Translations under genes and position numbers: made by a program
From: DAONLM01 sp035406685
Lineage (GTDB): Bacteria; Spirochaetota; GWE2-31-10; MWDO01
DNA length: 16,371 nucleotides
NCBI GenBank assembly: GCA_035406685.1
Contig: DAONLM010000046.1
Span: forward strand, 1-16,371
Direction: 5' to 3'
Notes under the pieces: generated by a model
Told to the model about the DNA's origin: nothing
Seen by the model: only the letters and a program-made list of their open reading frames with translations
Databases searched by the model: none
Shown here: positions 15,973-16,371 of the stretch, piece after piece
Position numbering within the stretch: the stretch's first letter is position 1
How the letters are laid out: the number at the start of each line of letters is the position of its first letter

Positions 15973-16245
15973 GATTCTTTAATAGTACCTACAACTTATC
16001 TTTTTTTTGTATTAATCTTAATTTATATTATATTATATTTTATTTTAAAATTTTCACGGCATCTTAAATATATTTCTAATGCTCGGTAACTAAAATATAT
16101 TGTGATGCTTCTTGCTTTCTCTTTCTTATTATGCTAAAATAATTTTACTTTGTCAGAAAATTAAAGTATCGTGGTTTGTTAAAAGCAGAGTTATGCTAAG
16201 AGTGGTTTTAGTGAAGAGTAATAAAAAAAGAATGTGTTTAAAAGA
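15973..16245. other. Non-coding stretch with an inverted repeat
   Basis: No gene is evident here. GCATC with AATATATT (16059-16074) pairs with AATATATT and GATGC (16094-16108) around a 19-base loop with a small bulge, forming a long imperfect hairpin. TTATGCTAA occurs twice (about 16129 and 16191). The hairpin lacks a following T-run, so it is not a plain terminator. Confidence 0.4.
16112..16140 (+). promoter_or_regulatory. Candidate promoter near the right edge
   Basis: TTGCTT (16112-16117), a 17-base spacer and TAAAAT (16135-16140) with a TG one base upstream fit an extended -10 promoter. It would read into the possible gene at 16246 after a leader of about 100 bases. Confidence 0.4.
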
Positions 16246-16371
16246 ATGCCAGTCTTTATAAAAATTGAATCTGTTTTAGACAAAAATCCGTCCCAAAAAC
16301 AAGGTAATAATATACCTCTTGGTCGATATAAAAGGGGATATCTGGATGAATCCTCTCATCCTTATCCTTAT
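16246..16371 (+). CDS. Possible start of an unidentified gene, cut by window edge
   Basis: From the ATG at 16246 the frame stays open for 42 codons to the window end, beginning MPVFIKIESVL and reaching KRGYLDESSHPYPY. An in-frame stop at 16222 limits the start to this ATG or a GTG at 16234; neither has a strong ribosome binding site. Residue composition looks protein-like, but the piece is too short to name. The opposite strand is also open for about 31 codons at the edge, so this is uncertain. Confidence 0.35.
   Translation, partial: MPVFIKIESVLDKNPSQKQGNNIPLGRYKRGYLDESSHPYPY

Overview
The window is AT-rich DNA from a draft assembly: a run of exactly 100 Ns lies inside the largest gene. It suggests an anaerobic, diderm, probably spirochaete-like bacterium. 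The reasons are low G+C, an [FeFe]-hydrogenase maturation cluster (hydG, hydE and a TM1266-type protein), a metX-metW pair of the kind known from Leptospira and Proteobacteria, a lipoprotein with a loose spirochaete-style lipobox, and a giant secreted beta-strand-repeat protein. The taxonomic placement is inference. No rRNA, tRNA or CRISPR array was recognised.

Layout, left to right. (1) Positions 1-98 are one end of a repeated element whose body lies off the left edge. (2) metX and metW (1929 to 170, minus strand) form a tightly coupled operon for homoserine acylation, with a good promoter and a TTG start. (3) Copy 1 of the repeated element (about 2017-2808) carries one minus-strand gene. 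(4) A plus-strand operon, TM1266-like / hydG / hydE (2962-5656), has its own promoter and a leader hairpin. It makes parts of the H-cluster of [FeFe] hydrogenase; hydF and the hydrogenase itself are not here. (5) Copy 2 of the element (about 5717-6481) has the same orientation. (6) A two-gene plus-strand operon (6710-15897) encodes a secreted protein of about 2,700 residues and a lipoprotein with two carbohydrate-binding-like halves; together they look like a cell-surface pair. (7) The last 470 bases hold a terminator-like hairpin, another inverted repeat, a possible promoter and the start of a possible gene cut by the right edge.

The most unusual item is the repeated element. It is a unit of about 0.77-0.79 kb bounded by imperfect inverted repeats (core TTTTATTTTTAGGCAA) and holds a single gene for a protein of 176-180 residues that looks like two ribbon-helix-helix units in tandem, followed by a nearly invariant C-terminal motif. 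Two full copies and one end of a third occur within 6.5 kb, all in the same orientation, separated by the metabolic operons. Copy 1 sits exactly between the divergent metX and hyd promoters and leaves both intact. No recognisable transposase is present, so this is either a mobile element with an unrecognised or trans-acting mobility protein, or a dispersed regulatory cassette.
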